From: Oecophyllibacter saccharovorans | GTDB lineage: Bacteria; Pseudomonadota; Alphaproteobacteria; Acetobacterales; Acetobacteraceae | Reading direction: 5' to 3' | Length of the DNA: 64,000 nt | Assembly (NCBI RefSeq): GCF_006542375.1 | Contig: NZ_CP038143.1 | Span: forward strand, 682,001-746,000 | Part shown: positions 53,081-62,597 of the stretch, piece by piece | How the letters are laid out: every line of letters begins with the position of its first letter | Numbering within the stretch: position 1 is the first letter of the stretch | Notes under the pieces: generated by a model | What the model was told of the DNA's origin: nothing | The model's input: the letters and a program-made list of their open reading frames with translations, nothing else | The model's database searches: none | Program-made: the position numbers and the translations under genes

Positions 53081-54532
53081 TCAGAAAATCTCGACCATCG
53101 TTTTACAGCCCAGCAAAGCCGCATTGCGCAGATTGCCCTGCCCATTGGGGCGGACGAAATATTCAAACAAAGGCTGCACAATGATGCCGCGCGCCACGTG
53201 CACAGCGTAGTTGACCTCCAGCACGCTGGCATGGCGCTGGATGCCGGTGGCGTGATTGGGCATGGAGCCATAAGGCGCGGAATGGCGGCCGTGCAAAAGC
53301 AGGGCATCGGTTCTCTGCACGCCATGAGGCATGCGCTCGTAAGTGAAAGCGATGCCGAAGGTATCGTAAGGCCGGCTGCGGAAAATGCCGCGGTCGATCA
53401 GGGCCGCATAGGTCTCCCACTCGCGCAGCGCAACGGAAGCATCATTGTAGAGAAAGCCCGTCATGAAGATCAGGCCGCGCTTTTTGTCGTGGTAATGGTT
53501 GAGCAGCTGCTGGTCCATCATGAACCAAGCGCCATAGGTGTTGCGCTTCATGGCCGGCTTGCGTCCTGTCAGCACATAGGGCTGGCCGCTGGCATCGCGG
53601 TAATTATCCGCTGTCGGCGCTGTCATCAGCACCGCACCCACCTTGTAGTGCCCGGGAAACTTGTTCTGAAACACGGGCTCCCACCCCGCTTCAAAAGGCA
53701 GGCGCACGCCATGGATGGTGGCGCCATTGTATTTGAAGCCGGTGCGGTGCTGCGCCACGCCGTAAATGCCTTCCTCGGCTGCATAAGCGCCGGTCTGAAG
53801 GTAGATGAAGCGCTGCGGCCGGCCACGGATACGCCCGCCCCAGACGGCCCCGGGATAACCGCTGACATAGGGATTGTCTGTCGCTGCCTTGGGGCGTCCG
53901 CACATGCTGCCGTTCTGGAAGTTGCAGAAAAGCGGGCTACTTTCGAAGTTGGCCATTTCACCAAGCCGGCCCGCCGCAATGGAAAGGCGTGCGCCGAACA
54001 GCGTTTCCTCGCCGTAAGCGGTAACGAGATGAACCACCACATTGCCACCGCCGCCATAGTCTTCCGAGGCGTGGTTGAGCCAGTCCCCGAACATGCGGTT
54101 GGCCGTGGTGCCGTAACGCCCCACTGTGATGACATGGGTGGCGAAACCGCGCATGCCCAGGATCTGCTCCCAGTTCACATCCAGCGACATCGCCGTCTGC
54201 CCGGCATTGCTGGCCCCCTGCTTGTAGGTGGGAAAACCCTTGGTGGGCTTGGTAATGGCGCCGGCAAATTCATTTGTGTTGGAGAGCAGATAGTTCACCC
54301 CCCGCTTGCGCAGCCACGACAGCGCGCCGAAGCCGGTGGGGAAAACCGCCTGGGGCGTGTTGAAGGCGGGCACCGTAATATCGTCATCGCGCTTGGGCGG
54401 CAGCGGGGTTGCAACGCGGATTTCCGGCTGGGCCTCGATATTGTTGTCCATCACCTGGGCCCGGGCTGCAGGGGCGAAAAGGCAGAACAGCAGGGCCATC
54501 AGGGCAAGGAGCGTCATGCAGGCCGACCCCAT
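53081..54532 (-). CDS. carbohydrate-selective porin (OprB family)
   Basis: The 483-residue protein (ATG 54532, AAGGATGGAG upstream) has a signal peptide (MTLLALMALLFCLFAPAARA) and a beta-barrel body with OprB features: FGALSWLRKRGVNYL, WLNHASEDYGGGGNVV, the GRLGEMANFESSPLFCNFQN region (conserved in OprB, with two Cys), VYLPFE-type strands and a terminal PLFEYFVRPNGQGNLRNAAL. It would import glucose or related sugars. It lies between the two small-RNA copies, on the opposite strand, and is read towards copy 1. Confidence 0.85.
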   Translation of the reverse strand: MGSACMTLLALMALLFCLFAPAARAQVMDNNIEAQPEIRVATPLPPKRDDDITVPAFNTPQAVFPTGFGALSWLRKRGVNYLLSNTNEFAGAITKPTKGFPTYKQGASNAGQTAMSLDVNWEQILGMRGFATHVITVGRYGTTANRMFGDWLNHASEDYGGGGNVVVHLVTAYGEETLFGARLSIAAGRLGEMANFESSPLFCNFQNGSMCGRPKAATDNPYVSGYPGAVWGGRIRGRPQRFIYLQTGAYAAEEGIYGVAQHRTGFKYNGATIHGVRLPFEAGWEPVFQNKFPGHYKVGAVLMTAPTADNYRDASGQPYVLTGRKPAMKRNTYGAWFMMDQQLLNHYHDKKRGLIFMTGFLYNDASVALREWETYAALIDRGIFRSRPYDTFGIAFTYERMPHGVQRTDALLLHGRHSAPYGSMPNHATGIQRHASVLEVNYAVHVARGIIVQPLFEYFVRPNGQGNLRNAALLGCKTMVEIF

Positions 54533-54966
54533 GCCGCTGCTCCATCCTTGCCCGATCACCTGAACCAGCGGGTCGGGCGTGCTCGGAAGCGGTAGGGAAA
54601 AGCCTTCTTCCGGCCTGAGAACTTCTCCACCCCGAAACCGCTGCAGCCAGGTCCACAGGCTGAAAACGCCGCAAAGCCAGAGCAATTCCACTCTGCCAGC
54701 CCGTTCTTCATCCCCCTGCAAGGTCTTTTCTGCTTGCTCTGCCACAATCCCTTGCATCCGCCACTCACGTCGCCTTTGAATTTTGCGGCATTACATATCA
54801 CAGAGTAGGTTTTCAAAAGGTTTACGTTTTAAGATCGGATTAAATTCTGATTTATATTCCCCTTACCCAGAAGCGGCTTAATCCGTTCCTATATCGTTAA
54901 ATTTCCGGAAACAGATCCTCAAAGCCTGATCCCTCCACCAGGACAGACAGAGCCTTTGCAAGCATC

Positions 54967-55027
54967 CATATTATTTTTATATGAACCTATATTTCTTCTT
55001 GACAGACACTCGGCATTCCCCTATAAA
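54967..55027 (+). promoter_or_regulatory. sigma70 promoter with UP element, copy 2
   Basis: TTGACA (54999-55004), 17 bases, TATAAA (55022-55027), with the same ATATTATTTTTATAT tract upstream (54968-54982). The hexamers are kept while the spacer bases differ from copy 1, so the promoter is under selection. Confidence 0.9.
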
Positions 55028-55033
55028 GGACTT

Positions 55034-55247
55034 CTCCCGACAACGAAGCAGCAGATGGTGATCTTCGGATCAGCCCGCCACCTTCTGTCGTGGAGATCCC
55101 AAAATCACAGCGCGCGACGCCAGTCTTCAGAAGTCTTTGCCCCTCACAGAGGAAAGCAGACTTCAAGGAAGGCGGAAGAGTTTTCTCTTCTGGGCTGATG
55201 CTGTGTCTCAAAAATGCGCCGAACCCCGTCGGGACGGTGCTTTTTTT
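55034..55247 (+). ncRNA. structured small RNA, copy 2
   Basis: It is nearly identical to copy 1 (offset 2211 bases) from promoter to terminator, and unlike it immediately outside. The terminator GCGCCG...CGGTGC plus seven T (55216-55247) retains pairing through a G-U. It lies 2.2 kb downstream, on the same strand as copy 1, and the porin gene lies between them in the opposite direction. Role unknown. Confidence 0.8.
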
Positions 55248-55270
55248 GTGCCCGGATTTCGGGCGCGGGC

Positions 55271-55711
55271 TCAGAACAGGCTGGGCAGAACGAGGTAGAT
55301 ATTGGCTTCCAGATACTGATGCAGCTGGGCCAGTTCTTCCGCCTGGGCGGGGGTGACTTCGATTTTATCCACACCCTGGGCAAAAAGCGTCTTGTAGAAC
55401 CGCACGCCCTGCACCCACTTGTTGAAGAACGGTGTGGCCTTTTCCAGGCGAGTCGAGAACTCTTCAAACCCATCAAAAGTGAAATCCTGCACCAGGGCTT
55501 TGTAACGCTTGAGCAGATTATCGCCCAAACCGTCATTATACGCCACTTTCAGCAGGTCCAGCAGGGCGCTATGGGCTTCATTGAGCGGCGTGAACGGTGT
55601 CTGCAACACGGCATATAGGTCACTGCCGGCACGACCCCATTTGCCCAGCTGACTGCCGAAAGAGCGGACTTCAGCGCCATAGCCCACCAGCTCGAAAATC
55701 TGTTCACTCAT
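55271..55711 (-). CDS. hypothetical helical protein
   Basis: The gene encodes 146 residues (ATG 55711). It is alpha-helical and mixed-charge, with a MSEQIFELVGYGAEVRS start and an FEEFSTRLEKATPFFNKWVQG segment. No signal peptide or membrane helix. I see no motif I recognise. The stop lies 24 bases from the copy-2 terminator, converging on it. Confidence 0.55.
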   Translation of the reverse strand: MSEQIFELVGYGAEVRSFGSQLGKWGRAGSDLYAVLQTPFTPLNEAHSALLDLLKVAYNDGLGDNLLKRYKALVQDFTFDGFEEFSTRLEKATPFFNKWVQGVRFYKTLFAQGVDKIEVTPAQAEELAQLHQYLEANIYLVLPSLF

Positions 55712-56561
55712 GGCTGTACCCTTTTCATCCCACAAATATCCCCAGAATTATCCATAGGACGACAGGCCTGGTGGAATGACTTCCGGACAATGTGAACCTC
55801 GCCATGAAAGCGTGCCCTGTTCCTGCCCCCAACTCAAGCCCTGATCTCCCCGCCCGCAAAGCAGCTCTGTGCCCCAAGCAGGGATACTGACAACAGAATC
55901 TTCCCCTGTGGGATTATCCAACAGTCATGTCGGCAGTTGCTGTTCAAAAAGCATATTTTCAGTCATTATATCTTGTCAGGCCACGCTGATCGTGATGGGG
56001 TAAGCCGTAGCGGCAATTTCCGCTACCCTAGAAGTCTTGAATCATCGCCCCTTCCACCAGGAACAGCGTTCATGCCCTTCCCCGCTCTTACGACCGGCAA
56101 CAGACGACAGGCTGCCCAGACTGTGGCACTTCTGTCCTCCTCTTGCGTACGGGCTGATGGGTTCATGATGGGCGGCATGATGCCTCCGCTCATGTGCAGC
56201 GGAATGCGTATCAGCCCATAAGGCGCATTACCTCTGACTGACTGCCGACTGCTAAAGCCGGTCACTGTCTGATCAGGTATCCGCACAGGGCTTTTCCCCA
56301 AAGATTCCCGCAAAATCCGGATAGTTCCGGAAAAACCGGCTTTCTCGCCTCGTCCCGGCGCTGCTTTCATGCAGCTCTGCTTGCGCGCATACGCGTCTCG
56401 AAAGCAGGGCCTGAACGGCAGCGGCCCCAGCCTGGCTTCACGTCCCTGAACATGTGCCTGGTACCTGTACCCACCAGATCCGGCAGGGAGAGGACGCAAA
56501 ACACAGGCGCTGACCGGGGCGGATACGGAAAGGCGGATGACCGACGGAGTTAGTCCTCTCC
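55712..56561. other. 850-base region without a supported gene
   Basis: It has mixed composition. Several open frames (e.g. 55937-56221 on +, 56023-56499 on -) lack ribosome binding sites and have disordered, Arg/Pro/Met-rich products. A short hairpin GTAGCGG/CCGCTAC occurs at 56007-56026. I found no riboswitch pattern or Fur box that I can support ahead of the TonB receptor. Confidence 0.4.
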
Positions 56562-59249
56562 ATGGCCCGTTTTCGCAGATTTGTTTTCCCTTTTGCCCGC
56601 CCTGCGCTTGCCCACAATCCTTTTCTGTCTGTGCAACGCTCGCAGAGCGCCGTCTCTTGCCAGGCTTCCCTTAAATGGGCATTTGTGCTCAGTGCCGGGT
56701 CGCTTCCGATCTGGAACGTTCCGCTTCTGCAGGCAGCGGCCCCTTCTGCGCCCCTCATCTGGTTTCCCAACGTGCCGGGCACCCTTTCTCCAGGCAAAGC
56801 CCCTGCGCACGGGGCTCTCCGGCAGGTGGGCTGGCATGGGCGCGGGCCTTCTGCACATGACCCCTTCCCCACCCGCAGCCGGAAGGACCTGTCTCCTGGG
56901 CGCCCGCAGGCCGGCAGGGGCAGGTCGCAGGGTGCGCCTTCCGGTCCTCACCGCTCCCGCACCCTGAGCGGAGGAACGGATTCCATCAAGATCAGCACCC
57001 GCCGCGTTGTTTCCCATGGCGCCGAAGAGGTGGTGAACCGCCAGATGATCAACCAGTTCGTCGCGGGCACCAATCCCCTCGAGGTTCTGGCGCTCACCAG
57101 TCCTGGGGCCAGCTTTGCCAGTGGTGACCCTTCAGGCATGGATACCTCCACCAATACCTTCTACCTGCGTGGCTTCAACCTCACCCAGCTTGGCGTCACG
57201 GTAGATGACATCCCCATGGGCAGCCAGATGTTTGCCAATGTGGGCGGGGCCACGGCAACACAGCTTTTCATTCAGGAAAACATCTCCCGTCTTGAAGCCA
57301 GCCAGGGTGCCGGCGCGCTCGACACGCCTTCATCGCAGACCCTGGGTGGGGTGCTGCGTTACACCACTTCTGACCCCTCAGACCATTTTGGCACGCGGAT
57401 CAGCCAGCAATTCGGCAGTTTCAACGGATTTCGCACCTTCGCCCGTATCGATTCCGGCAAGCTGAACGATACGGGAACGAAATTTTACGGCTCTTTCCTG
57501 CGCTCTGACCACAATCTCTGGGCCGGTTACGGGTACCAGAAGGCCTGGCTGGGGAATTTCAAACTCGTCCAGCCACTCAGCGATATCGGCAAACTTACCT
57601 ACAGCTTCGACTACTCTGACTTCTCCGATTACAGCCCGCTCGGCCTGACGAAGAACATGGAGCGCGTGCTCGGCTATCACGCCCATAACTTCAAGCCTGA
57701 CTACCACAAGGCCACGCAATGGGCGCAATGCGTCGTGACCGGCTGCATGCCTCCCGGAAGCGCCGGGCTGACGCCTGATGAAGTCAGTGATGTCGGTTAT
57801 CAGGGCGGCCAGATCCAGCGCGCTTATCTCAATGCGCTCAAGATAGAGGTTCGGCTCTTTCCCAATGTGCGTGCCACCACACTTGGCTACGGGCAGGTGG
57901 CCAATGCCTGGTATGGCGGCACCCAGCCCGGCATCGTCACGCCTGAAGGCTTCCCCATGGCTGAATTCGCCCAGCACCCCAATATGAGGCGCATCGGCTT
58001 CACCCAGACCTTCGACATCCAGGCCGGCCGCACGAACGCCGTGAAGACGGGGCTGTGGTATCAGAACGACTACATGCAGACCTGGAATGACCTCTTCGCT
58101 GACGGGCCGGCCGGGGCGCATTCCATGTTTCACCATCTTCACAACGACCGGGCCGCGCACTGGGCGGAGGACAGAACCAACACCAACACCTTCCAGTTCT
58201 TCCTGCAGGATCGTTGGACGATCCTGCCCGGCATGACCTTTCTGGCCGGTTTCCGCTCCCTGACCCAGACAACAGCCGGTGGCACGCGCCATGACTGGTC
58301 ATCCCAGCTGACGCGCCAGGGCTGGGGACTGTTCTACAGCCATCCGGCCAATGGCAGCCTGACTGCAGCAGCGGCTTTCCTCCCCCATTTCAGCTATGAC
58401 TGGCGCTTCGGAGCTGACAGAGCCCATGAGGTCTACTGGGACATTGCCGAAAACATGCGCGCCTATGATTACAACGTGCAGTTCTCCAGCAACACACCGT
58501 GGTCCGGGCTGGGCACAGCGAGCGGCGCGAGCGGGCAGCAGGTTTTCAACCAGCAGAAATCACGCCTGAAGCCTGAACGCACCTGGAACTATGTGGTGGG
58601 GTACCGTTATACCTCCGCCTTCCTTACGGCTGGGGTGGATTACTACCACACCGACTACATCAACCGCCTGGGCGGATTGACCTCGGGCAGCGCGCTCAAC
58701 CCGGTGCGGGCCTATCTCAATCTCGGCAACGAGACCATGAACGGGGCTGACGTGGTAGTCACCGTGCACCCCCTCCAGGCACTGGGACTGGCGAAGGACC
58801 GCTGGGGAGACGTGGGACTGACCAACAGCTTCAGCTACAACCATGCCGCTTACCAGAACAAGGCGCTGCCGACCTCGAACGGACCGCTGAACATCAAGGG
58901 CAAGCTGCAGGTCTTCTACCCGCAATACATGTACAAGATGAACCTCAACTACCGCTACCGGCACCTGACAGCCAATTTCAATGTCACCTACAGCTCATCA
59001 CGCCCGCTGACCTACACCAATGACACCCGGGTGCCGGGTTACTGGACCTCGGAGCTGACAGGCACCTACGATTTCGGCGGGCTGGGCTTTGCGCGGGATT
59101 TCCAGGCCAGATTCGGCATCACCAACCTGTTCGGCGGAAAATATTTCAGCGGCATCCATGGGGGCGCCGCCCTGACAGGCGACGACAACCCGATCCTCTA
59201 CCCCGCCGCCCCGCGCGCCTTTTTCGGCGCCGTTGAAGCCCGATTCTGA
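56562..59249 (+). CDS. TonB-dependent outer-membrane receptor
   Basis: The gene encodes 895 residues. After ~140 residues of unusual Pro/Arg/Gly-rich sequence, the plug domain shows GTNPLEVLALTSPGASFASG, STNTFYLRGFNLTQLGVTVD, and ISRLEASQGAGALDTPSSQT. The barrel continues with aromatic strands (FYGSFLRSDHNLWAGYGYQ, FNVTYSSSRPLTYTND) and a C-terminal VEARF end. Substrate unknown; the layout fits the FecA/siderophore or sugar class. The first ~50 residues carry a weak hydrophobic stretch that may be the signal; the start is therefore uncertain, with no strong ribosome binding site. Confidence 0.8.
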   Translation: MARFRRFVFPFARPALAHNPFLSVQRSQSAVSCQASLKWAFVLSAGSLPIWNVPLLQAAAPSAPLIWFPNVPGTLSPGKAPAHGALRQVGWHGRGPSAHDPFPTRSRKDLSPGRPQAGRGRSQGAPSGPHRSRTLSGGTDSIKISTRRVVSHGAEEVVNRQMINQFVAGTNPLEVLALTSPGASFASGDPSGMDTSTNTFYLRGFNLTQLGVTVDDIPMGSQMFANVGGATATQLFIQENISRLEASQGAGALDTPSSQTLGGVLRYTTSDPSDHFGTRISQQFGSFNGFRTFARIDSGKLNDTGTKFYGSFLRSDHNLWAGYGYQKAWLGNFKLVQPLSDIGKLTYSFDYSDFSDYSPLGLTKNMERVLGYHAHNFKPDYHKATQWAQCVVTGCMPPGSAGLTPDEVSDVGYQGGQIQRAYLNALKIEVRLFPNVRATTLGYGQVANAWYGGTQPGIVTPEGFPMAEFAQHPNMRRIGFTQTFDIQAGRTNAVKTGLWYQNDYMQTWNDLFADGPAGAHSMFHHLHNDRAAHWAEDRTNTNTFQFFLQDRWTILPGMTFLAGFRSLTQTTAGGTRHDWSSQLTRQGWGLFYSHPANGSLTAAAAFLPHFSYDWRFGADRAHEVYWDIAENMRAYDYNVQFSSNTPWSGLGTASGASGQQVFNQQKSRLKPERTWNYVVGYRYTSAFLTAGVDYYHTDYINRLGGLTSGSALNPVRAYLNLGNETMNGADVVVTVHPLQALGLAKDRWGDVGLTNSFSYNHAAYQNKALPTSNGPLNIKGKLQVFYPQYMYKMNLNYRYRHLTANFNVTYSSSRPLTYTNDTRVPGYWTSELTGTYDFGGLGFARDFQARFGITNLFGGKYFSGIHGGAALTGDDNPILYPAAPRAFFGAVEARF

Positions 59250-59260
59250 GGAGACGGTAC

Positions 59261-60161
59261 ATGTTTTTTCTGGTTCAGCGCAGCTGCAGCCGAGAAAACA
59301 TGCGCCTCCAGCCGCGCGGAAACATCCGGCAGACGGAATATCTCCAGGTCAGACAGCGTCGGCATTCTCAACCACCCTGCTCCCACCGGGCGCAGCAGCT
59401 GGCGGGAGAAACCATTTCAGTGCCCGTCGAGCCATACCTTCAGGTGCAGTAAACGTGGTGAGCCGCCGTACTCTCAATGATTTTGTTACTGGAACAACTC
59501 CAGGCGCGTATTTCTCCTCTAAGGAGGCGCTAACCCTCGACACAGCCACAAACACTTTCTATCAGCATAATTTCCTGCTCTCCCGGCTTGGCGCGACGCT
59601 AGACAGCCTTTTCATAGAAGAGCAAAGCTTCGCCATTTGGGAAGGAGTAGCGATCAACCAGATCGGGATTCAGAAGACTACCGTCACGCTGACCGTCACC
59701 TAGGTCGCCAACGCGCGCTGGATGCCTTCACGATACAGCTGCCAGGCGGTGCCCTAACCCATACGAGCGCCGCCCCACAAGCCGGAAGGTAGGTCAGTGT
59801 CAGTCAGTAATTTAACAGTTTCAACGGATACGGATCTTCTGTGCGTGCTAATTCTGGAGATCTCAGCATAAACAGCATGTGTTTCTACGCCGCTTTCAAC
59901 CGCGCTGACCAAAATAGGTAGATAGGTCACCGCTATCAGAAAGAATGGTCAGGAAACTTCAAGAGCCTTCTGCTCCTCAAAGCACACAGCTACCTTATCT
60001 GCACTCGCAACCATTCGAATTTCGACCAGAATTATTATCTCGGTCCAACAAAAACATGTGGTACCGCCTGGACTGGAAGCTGCACAGTGTCAAACCCAAT
60101 CTCTTCAACCATCTGGATAGCATCTCTTTAGACTCGGTCAGCAGCCTCACCAATGCCTAGG
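59261..60161 (+). pseudogene. decayed TonB-dependent receptor related to the upstream intact gene
   Basis: A GAGGAG site and ATG at 59261 begin a frame that soon fails. In a second frame, SRRTLNDFVTGTTPG, LDTATNTFYQHNFLLSRLG and ATLDSLFIEEQ match the intact receptor's plug (NRQMINQFVAGTNP, MDTSTNTFYLRGFNLTQLG). At 59813-59966 NSFNGYGSSVRANSGDLS, FYAAFNRADQNR, a stop, then HRYQKEWSGNFK match its GSFNGFRTFARIDSGKL...FYGSFLRSDHNLWAGYGYQK...NFK. Frames shift and stops interrupt, so it is a pseudogene. Later remains (to ~60161) are fragmentary. Confidence 0.85.
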
Positions 60162-60245
60162 CCAAGCTAGCCCATGGAATCATAAACGGTATAATTAATG
60201 CGGAATTATCTAAAGATTACTGCCAATTATTTCTCCCTTACTCAT

Positions 60246-61799
60246 TTATAAAGGAAAAACATTTACATTTTTATGGAATAGATCATATTCTCTTTTTAAT
60301 ATCCGAATAAATCTTCTTTCTAAACAGTTTATTTTACTTAAAGCTCTTAATTGATTCAGAACCCTAGATTCTATATCTGAACCTTTTAGAGAAAAAATCT
60401 TTTCAGCTTGTTGAGCATATTTATAAAAACTCCCTGCTTTTCCTTGGGCAGCAGAGTTTTTTTTACTCTTCTTCGGGAATTTAATTTCTGACCTCATAAC
60501 ATTAAAATATGGGAAATTACTTTTCACTTCCTCATAGCTAAAGCTAGGATTATTTTTGATATAGCCCCTGCACCATCTGTGAATTTTCCTATTTAGCTTA
60601 CGCTGAAAATTAGAAATACTACTATTTTTAATGTAAATTCTTTTTCCATCATATCGAAATCCCAAATAAGAAATACCAAGCTTGTCTTTTTTATGGTTTG
60701 GATTTAAATTAGTGGCAATTTGAGACGTAGATCCCTTTACTTTTTCATATTTGAAACAGCTCGTTTTTTCACGAGAGAGTGATAGCATTGGGCCAATATT
60801 TTTCAGTTCTTCATCAATAATTTTTGAGATAGCATCCTCCCATTTAGACGTCTTACAAAAGAATTTTTCTGATTGTGTTGGAATAATTAAGAATAAATCA
60901 TCAGCATACCTAAAATATTCTCCTCCTTCATTTTCTAGAAGATTTTTCATCTTCAAATCAAACTCAAATAAAGAAAAATTCGCTATTAGATCCGACAAGG
61001 GAGCCCCTTGCGGTATTCCATGTTTTTCCTTATTTTTCTTAACTAAAGGAACAATCTTCTGTCTATATTCATCTAAACTACAAATTTTCTTTTTTCTTTC
61101 CTTATAAGGAGGCAAGCCTTGATACATAGAACCTGAAAAATCTTTATAATTTTTTAGTAAATTTAGACCTCTATAAATCTCTTCTTCTTTTATATAAGAG
61201 TAAGAAGTTATATTTTTATATACTTGGTAATGATCCTTGGGTAAATTTTCACTATTTAATAATTTCTTCCACATTTTTTTTATTACGCTATGAGGTATAT
61301 TTTCAAAAAAACTCTTTATATCTAGAGCAATAACAACACATTCATCCATTTTATTAATTTTTATAAACGCCTCGTATGCGAAATCAATATTCGATTTATT
61401 CCTATTATTTGTACTTGATGGGATCTTTCTATAGGCTAATACACTTTGGTCTAAATCATATTCCCTAATTAAATTCTCATAAAGCAATGAAAGTTTTTCA
61501 CGATACAGTTTAAAAATAAATGAATCATTAGTGGAAGCTCTTCTTAAAAGACGTTTTTTAGGTGGTCTTTTTATCTCCCCTTTTCTGCGAAATTTTCTCC
61601 TAACTTTCTCCTTTTCTATAAAAGGAAAGAAAGAATGTTTTTCTACTAAAGAAGAATCCTCTTTTATTTTGCGTGCGTAATCAGGATCCCCTAGTTCAAA
61701 ATGCGGATAATCTTTTCTCTTGTATATTTGATGAAAATCCAGATCGGAAGCCTGATTTATGTGCGAAAGGCCAGGTTTATGTTGAGATACTAGTCTCAT
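60246..61799 (-). CDS. reverse transcriptase, antiphage DRT / unknown-group type
   Basis: The gene encodes 517 residues and is very AT-rich against a GC-rich background, so it was recently acquired. RT motifs in order: YPHFELGDPDYARK (N-terminal), SVLAYRKIPS, VIALDIKSFFENIPH (~157-170), GIPQGAPLSDLIANFSLFEF (261-280), YFRYADDLFLIIP (YADD, 298-301) and LGISYLGFRYDGKRIYI. These fit the retroelement-derived RTs that lack integrase and maturase. I do not see the retron VTG motif. The order resembles defence-associated RTs (DRT, unknown group), including the AYR and N-I-x-F-A regions; class not assigned. Structured DNA upstream may encode a template RNA. Confidence 0.8.
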   Translation of the reverse strand: MRLVSQHKPGLSHINQASDLDFHQIYKRKDYPHFELGDPDYARKIKEDSSLVEKHSFFPFIEKEKVRRKFRRKGEIKRPPKKRLLRRASTNDSFIFKLYREKLSLLYENLIREYDLDQSVLAYRKIPSSTNNRNKSNIDFAYEAFIKINKMDECVVIALDIKSFFENIPHSVIKKMWKKLLNSENLPKDHYQVYKNITSYSYIKEEEIYRGLNLLKNYKDFSGSMYQGLPPYKERKKKICSLDEYRQKIVPLVKKNKEKHGIPQGAPLSDLIANFSLFEFDLKMKNLLENEGGEYFRYADDLFLIIPTQSEKFFCKTSKWEDAISKIIDEELKNIGPMLSLSREKTSCFKYEKVKGSTSQIATNLNPNHKKDKLGISYLGFRYDGKRIYIKNSSISNFQRKLNRKIHRWCRGYIKNNPSFSYEEVKSNFPYFNVMRSEIKFPKKSKKNSAAQGKAGSFYKYAQQAEKIFSLKGSDIESRVLNQLRALSKINCLERRFIRILKREYDLFHKNVNVFPL

Positions 61800-62098
61800 C
61801 CAAACCTGGCCTCCGTTCTTAAGTATGCTGTTTCGATCAACCTAGTAATGGTTGGTCGAAACATAGGTGCTTAACATCACAATCTGCTATGCTCAGCGAA
61901 ATAACCTAATCTGGAGATTATCCTCGATGATAAGATTGTTAGCAACTGTCGATTTGCATTCGCATCCGGCCTATGGCTGGTACGCTTTAATCGGCGTTGC
62001 GATTAACATAGCTCAAACTACCCCATTTGGCAGCAGAATTAGATTCTAAATCCTTATTCCTAAAATTGTCAAGGCCGATTTCTATAATTTTAAATCAT
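61768..62098. other. structured region upstream of the reverse transcriptase
   Basis: Inverted repeats: AGGCCAGGTTT (61768-61778)/AAACCTGGCCT (61804-61814), overlapping the annotated RT start; TGTTTCGATCAACC (61831-61844)/GGTTGGTCGAAACA (61852-61865) with an outer TTAAG/CTTAA pairing; TTAATCG (61987-61993)/CGATTAA (62000-62006). These occur within ~250 bases and exceed chance expectation by eye. Defence RTs of the DRT2 type have a template RNA encoded directly upstream, so this is a candidate. On the + strand a 39-codon frame (61927-62046) opens behind TGGAG. Confidence 0.5.
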
Positions 62099-62138
62099 AA
62101 AAAAAACCGCCTCATCCCATAGAGAAACAAGACGGTTT
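62099..62138 (-). terminator. intrinsic terminator of cspA
   Basis: On the minus strand AAACCGTC pairs with GGCGGTTT (62104-62111 with 62131-62138) and is followed by a T run. It separates cspA from the RT region. Confidence 0.7.
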
Positions 62139-62205
62139 TTTCCGACCTAGCTTTCAGGCGTCAACGCGCTGACAGGCCAGGCAGGCTGAATTCGGTCTGG
62201 TGGTC

Positions 62206-62412
62206 TCAGACGGTCTTCAGGTTCACGGCGGACACTTTACCGTTGCGGCCGCGTTCCAGGTCGTAGGAGACCTTCTGGTTTTCGGGCAGATCCTTCATGC
62301 CGGCCTGCTCGACTGCGGAAATGTGCACGAACACGTCGTCGCCGCCGTCTTCAGGTGCGATGAAACCATAACCCTTGGTGGGATTGAACCACTTCACGGT
62401 GCCTGCGCTCAT
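62206..62412 (-). CDS. cold-shock protein, CspA family
   Basis: The gene encodes 68 residues. RNA-binding motifs RNP1 (KGYGFIAP) and RNP2 (DVFVHISAV) with GTVKWFNPTKGYGFI are canonical; length is typical. AAAAGGAGCTTGCA precedes the ATG. It binds single-stranded nucleic acid and acts as an RNA chaperone. Confidence 0.97.
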   Translation of the reverse strand: MSAGTVKWFNPTKGYGFIAPEDGGDDVFVHISAVEQAGMKDLPENQKVSYDLERGRNGKVSAVNLKTV

Positions 62413-62597
62413 TGCAAGCTCCTTTTCTTCAATTCACATTGGCGGCGGGGAAAACGGCCCCACCCTTATAATGCCCTACGGGACATCACCCCGCCACATG
62501 CGGCGTGAACCCGTAGAATTACCCAATGTCGTTCTCTACCCCTAGCATGACCCCCGGGGGAAAGCGAGAGGAATCACCCATTCTCTTTCAAACGGGT

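Noticed and set aside
52879..53184. Small protein frames shared by both small-RNA copies (also at 55090 and on the minus strand)
   Set aside because: They run through the intrinsic terminators and lack ribosome binding sites; conservation follows the RNA, not codons.
55937..56499. Two open frames in the 850-base gap before the TonB receptor
   Set aside because: Low-complexity products, no ribosome binding site, no neighbour support.
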